A DNA stretch of 64,000 nucleotides from Verrucomicrobiota bacterium (GTDB taxonomy: Bacteria; Verrucomicrobiota; Verrucomicrobiia; JADLBR01): contig JAKQKQ010000259.1 of assembly GCA_029560585.1 (NCBI GenBank), positions 62,001 through 126,000 of the forward strand. Direction: 5' to 3'. Of the stretch, positions 37,112 to 46,801 are shown piece after piece; within the stretch, counting starts at the first letter, position 1; each line of letters opens with the position of its first letter. The position numbers and the translations under genes are program-made. The notes under the pieces were generated by a model. That model did no database searches and was not told the origin of the DNA. It saw only the letters and a list, made by a program, of their open reading frames with translations.

Positions 37112-37912
37112 ATGAGGAACATGCTGACGCCCGTCGTAATATTTCTAGCCGGACTGTCATGGGCGGCTGCGGCGCAGACATCCCGGGAGGGGGATGGTGT
37201 CAGGGGGACGGCCGAGGGTACGGTATCGGGGGGAAGACTGGGTGCGGTGAAGGCGGCGGCCCCCGAGATCACCGCGGTGGAGTTCGTGTATCGGGCGGCG
37301 ATGGAGGAAATGCACGGGCGGCACGGCGGGAAGTTACGGGTGGGCTCGCCGAAGATATCACCGAGAGAGATTCGGGTGCATATCGCGGTCGTGGGCGAGG
37401 GAGAGGGGGACCTGGTATTCGTGGAGAAAGAGAACGATGGCAAGTCGGCGACGGTGGTGGTGGGTCCGCCGGACAGCGAAGGGGATCCCTATCATCTGGT
37501 GAGGGCCGGGGACACTTGGGCCAGGCAATTGAAGGACGCGCCGTCGGAGGGGAGCGCGGGCGACGGCATGGAGGCCAAAGCCTCGGCTGCGACGGATGCG
37601 GCCCTGGCGAAGGTCATGGCGTTACCGGAGGTCGCCGAATTGGCAAAGCGACTGAAGGCGGAGCCAAAGCGATTTGGCGCGCCCGCCGCGCGCCTGGAGG
37701 AGGGGCCGTCCCAAGAGCAGCACGAGAACTATGGTTTCCGATTCCAGGGGGTGGTCGTCGGCTACGACGACAACGAGCTGGCGCGATTCATGGCATGGCA
37801 GCGATTCGGGGTGGACGTGGCGACTGGCGAGACCCGGGTCTACGACGTTGCCAATGACAAGTACGTATCCCTGAAAGTGTGGCGGGCATCGCGCGGGAAC
37901 GAGGAGCGCTGA
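37112..37912 (+). CDS. Secreted protein of unknown function
   Basis: A 266-residue protein with a signal peptide (about residues 1-21, cleaved near AAAA-Q). No known domain is recognised. It is acidic-to-mixed in charge with a segment IRVHIAVVGEGEGDLVFVEKENDG and a C-terminal GYDDNELARFMAWQRFGVDV that may form a small beta fold. GGAGGGA lies before the ATG. Its stop overlaps the ATG of the glycosidase gene (TGATG), so the two are probably made together. Confidence 0.65.
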   Translation: MRNMLTPVVIFLAGLSWAAAAQTSREGDGVRGTAEGTVSGGRLGAVKAAAPEITAVEFVYRAAMEEMHGRHGGKLRVGSPKISPREIRVHIAVVGEGEGDLVFVEKENDGKSATVVVGPPDSEGDPYHLVRAGDTWARQLKDAPSEGSAGDGMEAKASAATDAALAKVMALPEVAELAKRLKAEPKRFGAPAARLEEGPSQEQHENYGFRFQGVVVGYDDNELARFMAWQRFGVDVATGETRVYDVANDKYVSLKVWRASRGNEER

Positions 37913-39987
37913 TGAAGCGACCGCTGGGCTGTTGGGTTGTCCTGCTGGCGTGTGCGCCGGCGGTGGCCGAGTGGAGGCCAGTTGTCTGCCCGGGGGTTGA
38001 GCACGGCGCCGAGGGGCGTTTTGAAGCAGTGCGCGAGGTGGATGGGTTCGAGCGAGGGATCGGCGTGTGGCGGGCGCACCGCGGCGATCAGAACGCAAAG
38101 TCATCGGCGAGGGTTGTCGATGACGAGCGGCGATCGGGGCGGGCCGCCCTGCGTGTGGATTACCAGTTCACGGCCGGGAAAGAGTACGACTACGTGGCCC
38201 TCACGATGACCAACGCGATCCCATCGCGGGGGGAGGGACTGGGCCTTTGGATGAAGACGGACGGGGTCGCGGTGCACGCGAACTTGCGGATCGCCGACAA
38301 GAGCGGCGAAGTGCACCAGTTGGCGCTGTCGCCTCCCGCCGACAAGGGCTGGGGATTCCTTGCTGCGGCGTTCGATGGGGAGGACTCTGCATGGGGCGGT
38401 GATGGGAACAAGAAGTTGGATTATCCGTGTCGGTTGGACAGCCTTGTGATCGACAGGAACTCGAGGGAGTGCGGGGCGTCGGGCGCGCTTTGGATCGATG
38501 ACGTGGCGATCGTGCGGCCGCGAAAGCCAACGGCCGATCTGCGTATCGAGGCATGGGGTGTTGGCGTGGGCAACCTCTTTGCGCCTGGGGACGAGATCCG
38601 CTTAAGGGCATCGGCGCCCAAGGGGGAGATACGATGGCGGGTGTTCGACTGGCGGGGGCGGACGCATGCGGAGGGCGCCGGGGCGGCAACGGGCACAGAC
38701 GTTCGGTTCTCTGCGCCGGGGCAGGGGTATTTTGCTTGTCGGTTCGCGCTCATTGTGGGTGGTGTGATGGTGGAGGACAGGGATTTCCACGTGGCGATCT
38801 TGGGGCGAGAGGCGCCGTGCAATGATTTCGTGGGCGCGTGCGTGCACTTCATGCGCCGCGAGGCGTGGCCGATCGAGGGCATGGAGATTCTGCCTCGGCT
38901 GGGGATCACGCAAGTGCGCGATGATTTCACCTGGGCGAGTGCCGAGCGCCAGGCGGGCAAGATCGCGCTGGGGGCGCCCCAGGTCGAGGCGATCGAGAGG
39001 GGCTTGGCGCTCGGGGTGAGATGGCTGGGGATCCTCTGCTATGCGAACCCAAACTACGATGGCAACGGCTTTCCAAATTCGCCGGACGCTGTGGCCGCCT
39101 ACGCGCGATTCGGCGCGGCCTTGGCAAAGCAGTTATCTGGGAAGGTGGGTTGGTTTGAGGTCTGGAACGAATGGTCTGGCGGCTGTGGCATGCACGGCCA
39201 GGCTGGTGATCACGGCCCCGAGGCCTACGCGCGGTTGATCAGGGCGGCATATCCCGCGATCAAAGCGTTGGCGCCGGGCACCACCATCGTCGGGCTCGGC
39301 GGGGAGCACAGCGCGCACCATTTTGAGAAGATACGTGGGATGTTTGCCGCTGGCGCCGGAGGGGCGATGGACGCCTGGTCCGTGCATCCGTATCGATACC
39401 CCAAGAGCCCCGAGGACAGCGATCTGATCGGCGAACTTCGCCGGGTGGCCGAGGTCGCGGCGGCGGCGGGCGCCCCTCGCAGTGCATGGATCACGGAGAT
39501 CGGCTGGCCCACGCACGTAACGGCGCGGGGCGTGGATGAGGCCACCCAGGCGCGCATGATCGTCAGGTCGATGGCCCTAATGCAGGCGTCGGGTTTTGTC
39601 GACAAGGTCTTCTGGTACGATTTCAAGGACGATGGTCTGGACCGCGCTTACAATGAGAACAATTTTGGCATCGTGCGGCACCAGAGGTTCAATTTCGCGC
39701 CCAAACCCGCGGCGGCGGCGCTGGCGGTTTTCTCACGGATGACCGCCGGTGCGAAGGCTGGGGGCTTGCGGAGCGAAGGGGATGCATTTGCGGCGCGATA
39801 TGGGTTGTCCGAGGGGCGAGAACTGCTGGTGGCGTGGTCGCCGCGGGATGACATCGCCTTCGCCGCCGGTGGAGAAATCGAATCCGTCGCGGACATGATG
39901 GGCAATCCGCTCGCTGCTGGCGCGGCTGGCCACCTTGGCCCCGATCCCATATACGTGGTGATCCGAGTGGCGCGGACCCAACGTTGA
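37912..39987 (+). CDS. Clan-A glycoside hydrolase (GH39/GH5-like), secreted
   Basis: A 691-residue secreted protein. Signal peptide (about residues 1-19), then a jelly-roll CBM-like region up to about residue 200 ending in ALWIDDVAIVRP, an Ig-like stretch, and a TIM-barrel from about 300. Acid/base Glu is visible in WFEVWNEWSGG and the nucleophile Glu in AWITEIGWPTH, the arrangement of clan GH-A. Closest in style to GH39/GH5-like enzymes. Substrate unknown. Translationally coupled to the preceding unknown secreted gene. Confidence 0.82.
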   Translation: MKRPLGCWVVLLACAPAVAEWRPVVCPGVEHGAEGRFEAVREVDGFERGIGVWRAHRGDQNAKSSARVVDDERRSGRAALRVDYQFTAGKEYDYVALTMTNAIPSRGEGLGLWMKTDGVAVHANLRIADKSGEVHQLALSPPADKGWGFLAAAFDGEDSAWGGDGNKKLDYPCRLDSLVIDRNSRECGASGALWIDDVAIVRPRKPTADLRIEAWGVGVGNLFAPGDEIRLRASAPKGEIRWRVFDWRGRTHAEGAGAATGTDVRFSAPGQGYFACRFALIVGGVMVEDRDFHVAILGREAPCNDFVGACVHFMRREAWPIEGMEILPRLGITQVRDDFTWASAERQAGKIALGAPQVEAIERGLALGVRWLGILCYANPNYDGNGFPNSPDAVAAYARFGAALAKQLSGKVGWFEVWNEWSGGCGMHGQAGDHGPEAYARLIRAAYPAIKALAPGTTIVGLGGEHSAHHFEKIRGMFAAGAGGAMDAWSVHPYRYPKSPEDSDLIGELRRVAEVAAAAGAPRSAWITEIGWPTHVTARGVDEATQARMIVRSMALMQASGFVDKVFWYDFKDDGLDRAYNENNFGIVRHQRFNFAPKPAAAALAVFSRMTAGAKAGGLRSEGDAFAARYGLSEGRELLVAWSPRDDIAFAAGGEIESVADMMGNPLAAGAAGHLGPDPIYVVIRVARTQR

Positions 39988-40013
39988 CGCGTTCGGCCAA
40001 CGGTGAGCGGGGC

Positions 40014-41744
<1,731 letters not shown>

Positions 41745-41746
41745 GG

Positions 41747-41781
41747 GTATGGTTCGCCATGGGGCGATGTGCGAACCATAC
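41747..41781 (-). promoter_or_regulatory. Leader hairpin at the helicase start codon
   Basis: GTATGGTTCGC (41747-41757) and its exact reverse complement GCGAACCATAC (41771-41781) form an 11-bp stem with a 13-base loop, ending two bases from the helicase ATG on the minus strand. It occupies the place where a ribosome site would normally be. A perfect dyad here suggests translational or transcriptional control, possibly temperature-dependent. The remainder up to 42043 shows no supported gene. Confidence 0.55.
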
Positions 41782-42043
41782 TGGCGGATAAAGTGGGAAA
41801 ATACAAAGGGCAAAGCGCGATAAATTGGCGTATGACGGATGCGCGGAAGCGTCGTATATTGATGCCATTGCATACGGATGCGGGCGGCCGCGAGGCGTTC
41901 TGTTTCGTCGTATCCACCAGCGGATGGTTCGCTGGGGAAGGGGTGGCTGTCGGGTTTTCGTGCTCGGCGGCGCGGTGGCTATGCGTGCCGCAGTGGTTCG
42001 TGTTGATATGACCGGGCCGTTGATCAGGGAGCCGTGACGAGAG

Positions 42044-43012
42044 ATGCCAAGAGATACGAGTGACCGTCGGGAGCGCGAGGTCGAGGAGACACCGATCGGC
42101 CTCGGCGCTGGGCGCACGAAGGGTGTGGGTCGAAGAGCGCGGGACATACCGGTCGATCTGGGGGTGACGATCCGGCGGCCTGCCAGGGTGGAGGGCGCGG
42201 CGACCCAGTCGGCAGAGACCGTGCCGGCGGCTGCGGAGGTGGTGCAGCCGACTGCGCCCTGGGCCGAGGTATTCCGGGTTGCCGAGCGGTGGGTTGGCAC
42301 GGCGACCTCGCGGGGTGGGCTGTCGCTGATTCCGACCGTTCGCTCTTCTGCTGAGGGGTATTCGATCGTCGTGCGGGACGATTTCCGGATGGGGCGTTCG
42401 ACCGACGAAGTGGACTTCGTGACGTGGTTTCTTCCGCGATCACCGCGGAATGATGTCCTGACACGACGAATCAGTCGGGTGCACGCAAAGATCATGCTGG
42501 AGGGCGGGGAACTGTGGATATCGGATTGTGGGACGACGAACGGGACGACGATGGAATCCGTGGCGGTCAAGGATCGTGTGGTGGTGCCATTGTCGAGACC
42601 CAGCGAGGTGATGTTGGCGGGGGAGTATCGTGTCATTGTGGATCCGCTACCGGTGCCGATTCTGGACCTTAGGATCGAGGGTTTATCGATTGGGCCGGAG
42701 AGCGCGCCGTGCGGGGCCGTGCGGTTTCATGCCGCAGAGGGTCTTGCGCCCGACCCGAAACCGGTCTGGTTGCTCCGGCAGACGGCATTTGGTCGTGGTC
42801 CTGGATGTGGGGTGCGGCTTCCAGATGAGAGTCTGGAGGAGTTGAGTGGTATCTTTTGCCTTATCGGGGGGGTTGTTTGGGTGGGGGTGGTGGCGACGGA
42901 ATGCTGTGTGTTGGTGGATGGGACTCCTCTCGAACCAGGCGATCTTGCGCCGCTGAAAGGATACCGGTCGCTGAAAATTGGCCGGCTCGAGTTTAGGGTA
43001 GAGGCTTTGTGA
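42044..43012 (+). CDS. FHA-domain protein with a second degenerate FHA-like domain
   Basis: A 322-residue cytoplasmic protein. A disordered N-terminus (about 80 residues) precedes an FHA domain (about residues 105-200) with the phospho-threonine-binding signature FRMGRSTDEVD, SRVHAKI and DCGTTNGTTM. A second, C-terminal region (about 235-322) repeats the outline, with AFGRGPGCGVRLPDESLEEL, SGIF and VLVDGTPLEPGDLAPL, but lacks the SxxH motif. This suggests a duplicated, inactive FHA. The stop overlaps the PrmA-like gene start, so the two are coupled. No Ser/Thr kinase is in the window. Confidence 0.85.
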   Translation: MPRDTSDRREREVEETPIGLGAGRTKGVGRRARDIPVDLGVTIRRPARVEGAATQSAETVPAAAEVVQPTAPWAEVFRVAERWVGTATSRGGLSLIPTVRSSAEGYSIVVRDDFRMGRSTDEVDFVTWFLPRSPRNDVLTRRISRVHAKIMLEGGELWISDCGTTNGTTMESVAVKDRVVVPLSRPSEVMLAGEYRVIVDPLPVPILDLRIEGLSIGPESAPCGAVRFHAAEGLAPDPKPVWLLRQTAFGRGPGCGVRLPDESLEELSGIFCLIGGVVWVGVVATECCVLVDGTPLEPGDLAPLKGYRSLKIGRLEFRVEAL

Positions 43013-43884
43013 GTTGGTGCGGGGCGAAGAGTGGGCGAAGGGCGGTGAGAGGATCGGGCGAGCTTGGGTCTGTGCTGGTCTGGCGGAAGTGGTTCACGCC
43101 GTTGGCGGCTGACGTGTGGGTTGCGGCTTGGGGGCGGAGGTTCGGGCAGCGGATGATCGTGACCCAGGAGGTGCATCGGTCGACCGTGCGGGTGGACGTG
43201 TATGCGCGGGGCGAATCTGGCGCCGCTCGGCTCAAGTCGCGATTCGGGGGGCGGGTGCTCCGGCTGACGCCTGCGGTTTGGTGGCGTCCCCAGGTGCCGC
43301 GCGCCATGCCCCTTCGGATCGGGCGGCGGCTTTTGGTGGTGGCCACGGAAAAGAAGGCCGCGGAGTGGCGGAGGCGTTATCCGCAGAGGGCCGTGGTCTC
43401 CATACCCGCAGGCCCCGCCTTTGGCACCGGCCAGCACGCGAGCACAAGGATGTGCCTGCGCGCGCTGTGCGATGCCTGGCCGTTTGGGTCCCTTTTGGAC
43501 GCGGGCTGTGGCGCCGGCATCCTGGCTATTGCGGGGGCAAAGCTTGGGGCTCGGCGGGTGCAGGCTTTCGATTGCGACCCGGCGGCGGTGAGGGAGACGC
43601 GGGTGAACGCGCGTCGCAACGGCGTTCGATTTCTGGTGCGGCGGATGGATCTGGCATCGCTGGAGGCGAATCGTTTTGACGTCTTGGCGGCGAACATCCT
43701 CAGCGGTCCGCTGGTGGCGCATGCGGGGCGGCTACGCCGATCGGTCAGGAGAGGCGGGCGGATGATCTTGTCGGGCATTCGGCCGAACCAGGAGGCGGAG
43801 ATCGTTCGGGCGTTCGTTGGCTGTCGGCTCGTGGGACGGCGCAGCAGCGATGGGTGGGTGTGCCTTGTGATGAAGCGGCTGTGA
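43009..43884 (+). CDS. prmA: PrmA-like ribosomal protein L11 methyltransferase
   Basis: A 291-residue methyltransferase. The PrmA motif before the SAM site (IPAGPAFGTGQHASTRMCL) is clear, followed by motif I LLDAGCGAGILAIAGAKLGA, the acidic FDCDPAA and the AANILSGPL post-motif. PrmA trimethylates L11. The N-terminal domain is less conserved. GTG start (43009-43011) overlaps the FHA stop by four bases. Assignment to the family is secure; the exact substrate is inferred. Confidence 0.85.
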   Translation: MSWCGAKSGRRAVRGSGELGSVLVWRKWFTPLAADVWVAAWGRRFGQRMIVTQEVHRSTVRVDVYARGESGAARLKSRFGGRVLRLTPAVWWRPQVPRAMPLRIGRRLLVVATEKKAAEWRRRYPQRAVVSIPAGPAFGTGQHASTRMCLRALCDAWPFGSLLDAGCGAGILAIAGAKLGARRVQAFDCDPAAVRETRVNARRNGVRFLVRRMDLASLEANRFDVLAANILSGPLVAHAGRLRRSVRRGGRMILSGIRPNQEAEIVRAFVGCRLVGRRSSDGWVCLVMKRL

Positions 43885-43981
43885 CGAGCCGCGCCCGCGA
43901 ACGGCGCCCGGAATTTTTGGCTAGCCTCGCCGCCGTCGCCCGAGGGCGCCGCATCATTCATGTGGAAACTTGACGCCCATT

Positions 43982-44034
43982 GCCGCCTGATACAGGCGGC
44001 CCACAAAACTTGTGGGGCGTCTCTGCGAGACGCC
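43982..44034. repeat. Three abutting hairpins between convergent genes
   Basis: GCCGCCTGATACAGGCGGC (43982-44000), CCCACAAAACTTGTGGG (44000-44016) and GGCGTCTCTGCGAGACGCC (44016-44034) follow each other without gaps. The outer two can each be read as a hairpin preceded by GTGG on its own strand (feet pointing inward). The element separates the PrmA-like gene and the convergent gene at 44073, so it may also end both transcripts. A GGAATTTTTGGCTAG sequence occurs about 70 bases upstream. Confidence 0.75.
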
Positions 44035-44072
44035 AAACGCGTGCGAAGCTTCAGTTTGGCGCCGGGTGGCGG

Positions 44073-44642
44073 TCACTCGACCTGGAGTTTTGCGGGTCGG
44101 TATTGGCGCCATGCGTTGTAGGCGCTTTCGTAGATTTTGTCGGCCTGCTCTCGGGACTTGAGGCGGAATTCGATGGTATGGGCGTGGGTGGCTTCGGGAT
44201 ATTTCTTGATGACCTGATAGAGCAGGGCTTCGTTGCCGGTGGCGCCGGTGACCCGCTCGGCGCCCTCGCGGATCTTCTGTTGCATCTGGTCGAGGACGGA
44301 TTGGCCGATGCCGCCGGGGGCGGAGGGGGTCACGGGTTCAGCGTAATAGAAGCGAGCTATGGCCGAGCCAAGCGGGCTGACGGTGACCTCGGTGACTTTG
44401 AGGCCGCCATCGACGAGGTACTCGTGCATGCTCACCGATGAGATCGTGCGGATGTCCACGGCGAACGCGCCGGTGGGAAGCTTGCATTCCCAGAGCGGGA
44501 CTCGGCTGGGCGTCTCCTGCGTTTTGGGGGTGCCTTCGCTGGGTTGCGCGGGTTGACTGGGCCGGGTCTGCCCAAGGAGGTGTGGTGTGGCCAAGAGTGC
44601 GATGAGCGTGAGGGATCGAGGAAAGGCTTGACTGAGTTTCAT
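44073..44642 (-). CDS. Secreted protein of unknown function
   Basis: A 189-residue protein with a signal peptide (about residues 1-24) and a Pro/Gln/Thr-rich linker. No family is recognised. A beta-strand-rich central part (VPLWECKLPTGAFAVDIRTI, LVDGGLKVTEVTVSPLGSA) is followed by a helical C-terminus with SREQADKIYESAYNAWRQYR. A strong ribosome site (AGGAGGTGA) precedes the ATG, so it is clearly translated. Divergent from the dtd gene. Confidence 0.75.
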   Translation of the reverse strand: MKLSQAFPRSLTLIALLATPHLLGQTRPSQPAQPSEGTPKTQETPSRVPLWECKLPTGAFAVDIRTISSVSMHEYLVDGGLKVTEVTVSPLGSAIARFYYAEPVTPSAPGGIGQSVLDQMQQKIREGAERVTGATGNEALLYQVIKKYPEATHAHTIEFRLKSREQADKIYESAYNAWRQYRPAKLQVE

Positions 44643-44712
44643 GGGGGACTGTCACCTCCTACAGGGAAATCTTGCTTAGCGGCAGAGATCGGGCAAACGA
44701 AAAAGGGTTGGC

Positions 44713-45159
44713 ATGCGTGCGGTCATACAGCGGGTCTCCGATGCCGAGGTGGTTGTGGGCGGCGAGGTGCTCGGCCGAATTGGCAGGGGTGTCGTCGTCC
44801 TGTTGGGCGTTGGGTTGGAGGATTCGGCTGAGGATGCCGCGTGGTTGGCAGACCGGATCGCCCGGGTGCGGATTTTTGATGGTGAGGACGGTGACGTTTC
44901 GCTTTTCGAGATCGGTGGGGAGGCGCTGGTGGTCAGCCAATTCACCCTTCATGCGAGCACGAAGAAGGGGACCCGGCCCTCGTATCATCGTGCTGCGAGG
45001 CCGGAGGTGGCCGAACCGCTGTACGAGGGTTCTTGCGCGGAGCTTTCTGGCAAGTTGGGGAGGGCGGTTGCCAAGGGCCGGTTTGGAGCCATGATGGACG
45101 TTCGATTGTGCAACAATGGCCCGGTGACGCTTGTGATTGACAGCCGCAGAAGGGATTGA
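44713..45159 (+). CDS. dtd: D-aminoacyl-tRNA deacylase
   Basis: A 148-residue cytoplasmic enzyme that removes D-amino acids (and glycine from mischarged tRNA-Ala) from tRNAs. The starting MRAVIQRVSDAEVVV, the active-site SQFTLHA and the C-terminal NNGPVTLVID motif (family NxGPVT) are all present, and the length is normal. It is followed directly by the PEGA protein: the stop TGA is adjacent to the next GTG. Start at the ATG 44713. Confidence 0.95.
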   Translation: MRAVIQRVSDAEVVVGGEVLGRIGRGVVVLLGVGLEDSAEDAAWLADRIARVRIFDGEDGDVSLFEIGGEALVVSQFTLHASTKKGTRPSYHRAARPEVAEPLYEGSCAELSGKLGRAVAKGRFGAMMDVRLCNNGPVTLVIDSRRRD

Positions 45160-46779
45160 GTGGATCGCTCGCTGGAAGACATGGAACCGAATGAACAGGG
45201 AGAAGTAGCGGGGCATGGAGAATTGCCTTCGGACGAATTGTCGGCGGCGGGTTTCGCGGTGCCGGCCGAGCCGGGGGCACTCGAGACCGGGGAACCGGGG
45301 CCGGCTGTCGAGGCGGCGGTTCCGCCGAAGGAGGTTGCGGCCGTGACCGAAGTCAGGCCTCCCCGCCGGAGGGGGGGGAGAATATGGGCTTTCATACTGA
45401 CGGTCGCGTTTCTGGGAGGGCTGGGCACCGGGGCTTATTATTATCTTGAGCAGCGGGCGCTGGAGATCCAGCGGATCCGTGCCGAAGAGGCGGCTCGGCT
45501 TGAAAAGGAGCGACTTGAGCGCGCGAGGGGATCCGTGCGGGTCATGTCCGAACCGGCGGGGGCCGAGATCGTTTGCGATGGCAAGCGGGCGGGCGTGACA
45601 CCCGCGACCGTTGGAGACCTGAAGCTGGGGCGACACGAGTTCCGGCTGAGATGCGATGGGCATGAGGAGGCGACGGCCACGGCGGAGGTTCGCGAGAACG
45701 AGGTGACCAATCTCGGGAGCGTGCGGCTGAAGCGCTCGGTGGGGAGCGTGCAGATAAACACAGTTCCGGAAGGCGCCGAGTTCGTGTTCGAGCCGGCGGG
45801 GCAGTCGGCTGAGGTGCCGCGCCCGTCCGCGCCCGAAATATCGGCGGTTGTGCCGCAGGTGCCCGCGGCGGCGCCCGTTGCCCCTTTGGATCTTCGAACA
45901 CCGGTCGTGCCGAGCGGCGAAGGTTTTAGCCTTCGTGACCCCCGCATGGCGGCGATGCCAATGGCGGGGGGCGTGGGGCCTTCGGCCGGGGCGGAGATAC
46001 CGCCGCCGGTTGCGGTGCCCGCGACGCCTTCCTCGACGAACGGCCAGGGTCTGTACCATGGGAAGAGTCCCGCGCGGCTCGAGAATGTGCCGACCGGCCG
46101 CTATTCGCTGAAGGCGCAAAAGGGCTCGTGGGTGGTGCGGAGCGATGTGGAGGTTCTGCGAAACCAGCTGGTGTCGGTGTGTCCAGAGTTTCTGTTTGGG
46201 GCGGTGGTTATCACGTCGGATCCTCCCGGCGCATGGGTGAAGAAAGACGGCATCGCGCTGGGGCAGACGCCGCTACGGCTCGGCGAGGTGAAGCCCGGGC
46301 CCGCGACATTCACGCTTGAGATGGATGGGCACGAGCCCGCGACCGTTTCGGGAACGGTCGCCGCGGCCGAGGAGACGGCGCTCCAGGGGCAACTGCTGGC
46401 GATCGGCGAAATCGTGATTCTCACCGAACCGGCGGGCGCGACGATTGCGGTTAACGGGCAGGTGATGGGTCAGTCGCCGCTGGCGATCCGCGGTACGTCG
46501 GGCAGCGTGCGGGTGAAACTGGCCCTCGCGGGGTATTTCGAGGAGGAGATGGCGCTTGAGATCAAAGGCGGCCAGCGCCAGGAGCAGCGGGTGACGCTGC
46601 AAAAGCCCTCAGGACACTCGCTGGGGATCCCCGTGCCCGGAAAGCCGGGATATGTGCGGAGCCCGTACAGCCCAAATTCGGGTTTGGTGGAAGTGCGTGA
46701 CTTTGCGACGGGCCGGCCCTACGTCCGGGGCACCGAGGTGAAGTGTCCCTTTACCGGGCGGGTATTCTTGGTGCCGTAA
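45160..46779 (+). CDS. Membrane-anchored PEGA-repeat protein
   Basis: About 539 residues, single-pass: a disordered cytoplasmic N-terminus, a membrane segment (IWAFILTVAFLGGLGTGAYY, about residues 77-97), a short coiled region and several PEGA domains. PEGA-like starts are visible: GSVRVMSEPAGAEIVCDGKR, GSVQINTVPEGAEF, GAVVITSDPPGAWVKKDGIA and GEIVILTEPAGATIAVNGQV. A Pro-rich segment interrupts them. The tail ends in GTEVKCPFTGRVFLVP, which from memory recurs in Verrucomicrobiota. PEGA domains are thought to sit at the cell surface. The start is GTG 45160 with AAGGGA, or ATG 45181. Confidence 0.85.
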   Translation: MDRSLEDMEPNEQGEVAGHGELPSDELSAAGFAVPAEPGALETGEPGPAVEAAVPPKEVAAVTEVRPPRRRGGRIWAFILTVAFLGGLGTGAYYYLEQRALEIQRIRAEEAARLEKERLERARGSVRVMSEPAGAEIVCDGKRAGVTPATVGDLKLGRHEFRLRCDGHEEATATAEVRENEVTNLGSVRLKRSVGSVQINTVPEGAEFVFEPAGQSAEVPRPSAPEISAVVPQVPAAAPVAPLDLRTPVVPSGEGFSLRDPRMAAMPMAGGVGPSAGAEIPPPVAVPATPSSTNGQGLYHGKSPARLENVPTGRYSLKAQKGSWVVRSDVEVLRNQLVSVCPEFLFGAVVITSDPPGAWVKKDGIALGQTPLRLGEVKPGPATFTLEMDGHEPATVSGTVAAAEETALQGQLLAIGEIVILTEPAGATIAVNGQVMGQSPLAIRGTSGSVRVKLALAGYFEEEMALEIKGGQRQEQRVTLQKPSGHSLGIPVPGKPGYVRSPYSPNSGLVEVRDFATGRPYVRGTEVKCPFTGRVFLVP

Positions 46780-46801
46780 GGCCATTGGGTGTTTTTGATT
46801 T

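Noticed and set aside
41832-42011. Possible 59-residue gene before the FHA gene
   Set aside because: No ribosome site, no conserved motif, and it is short; treated as intergenic.
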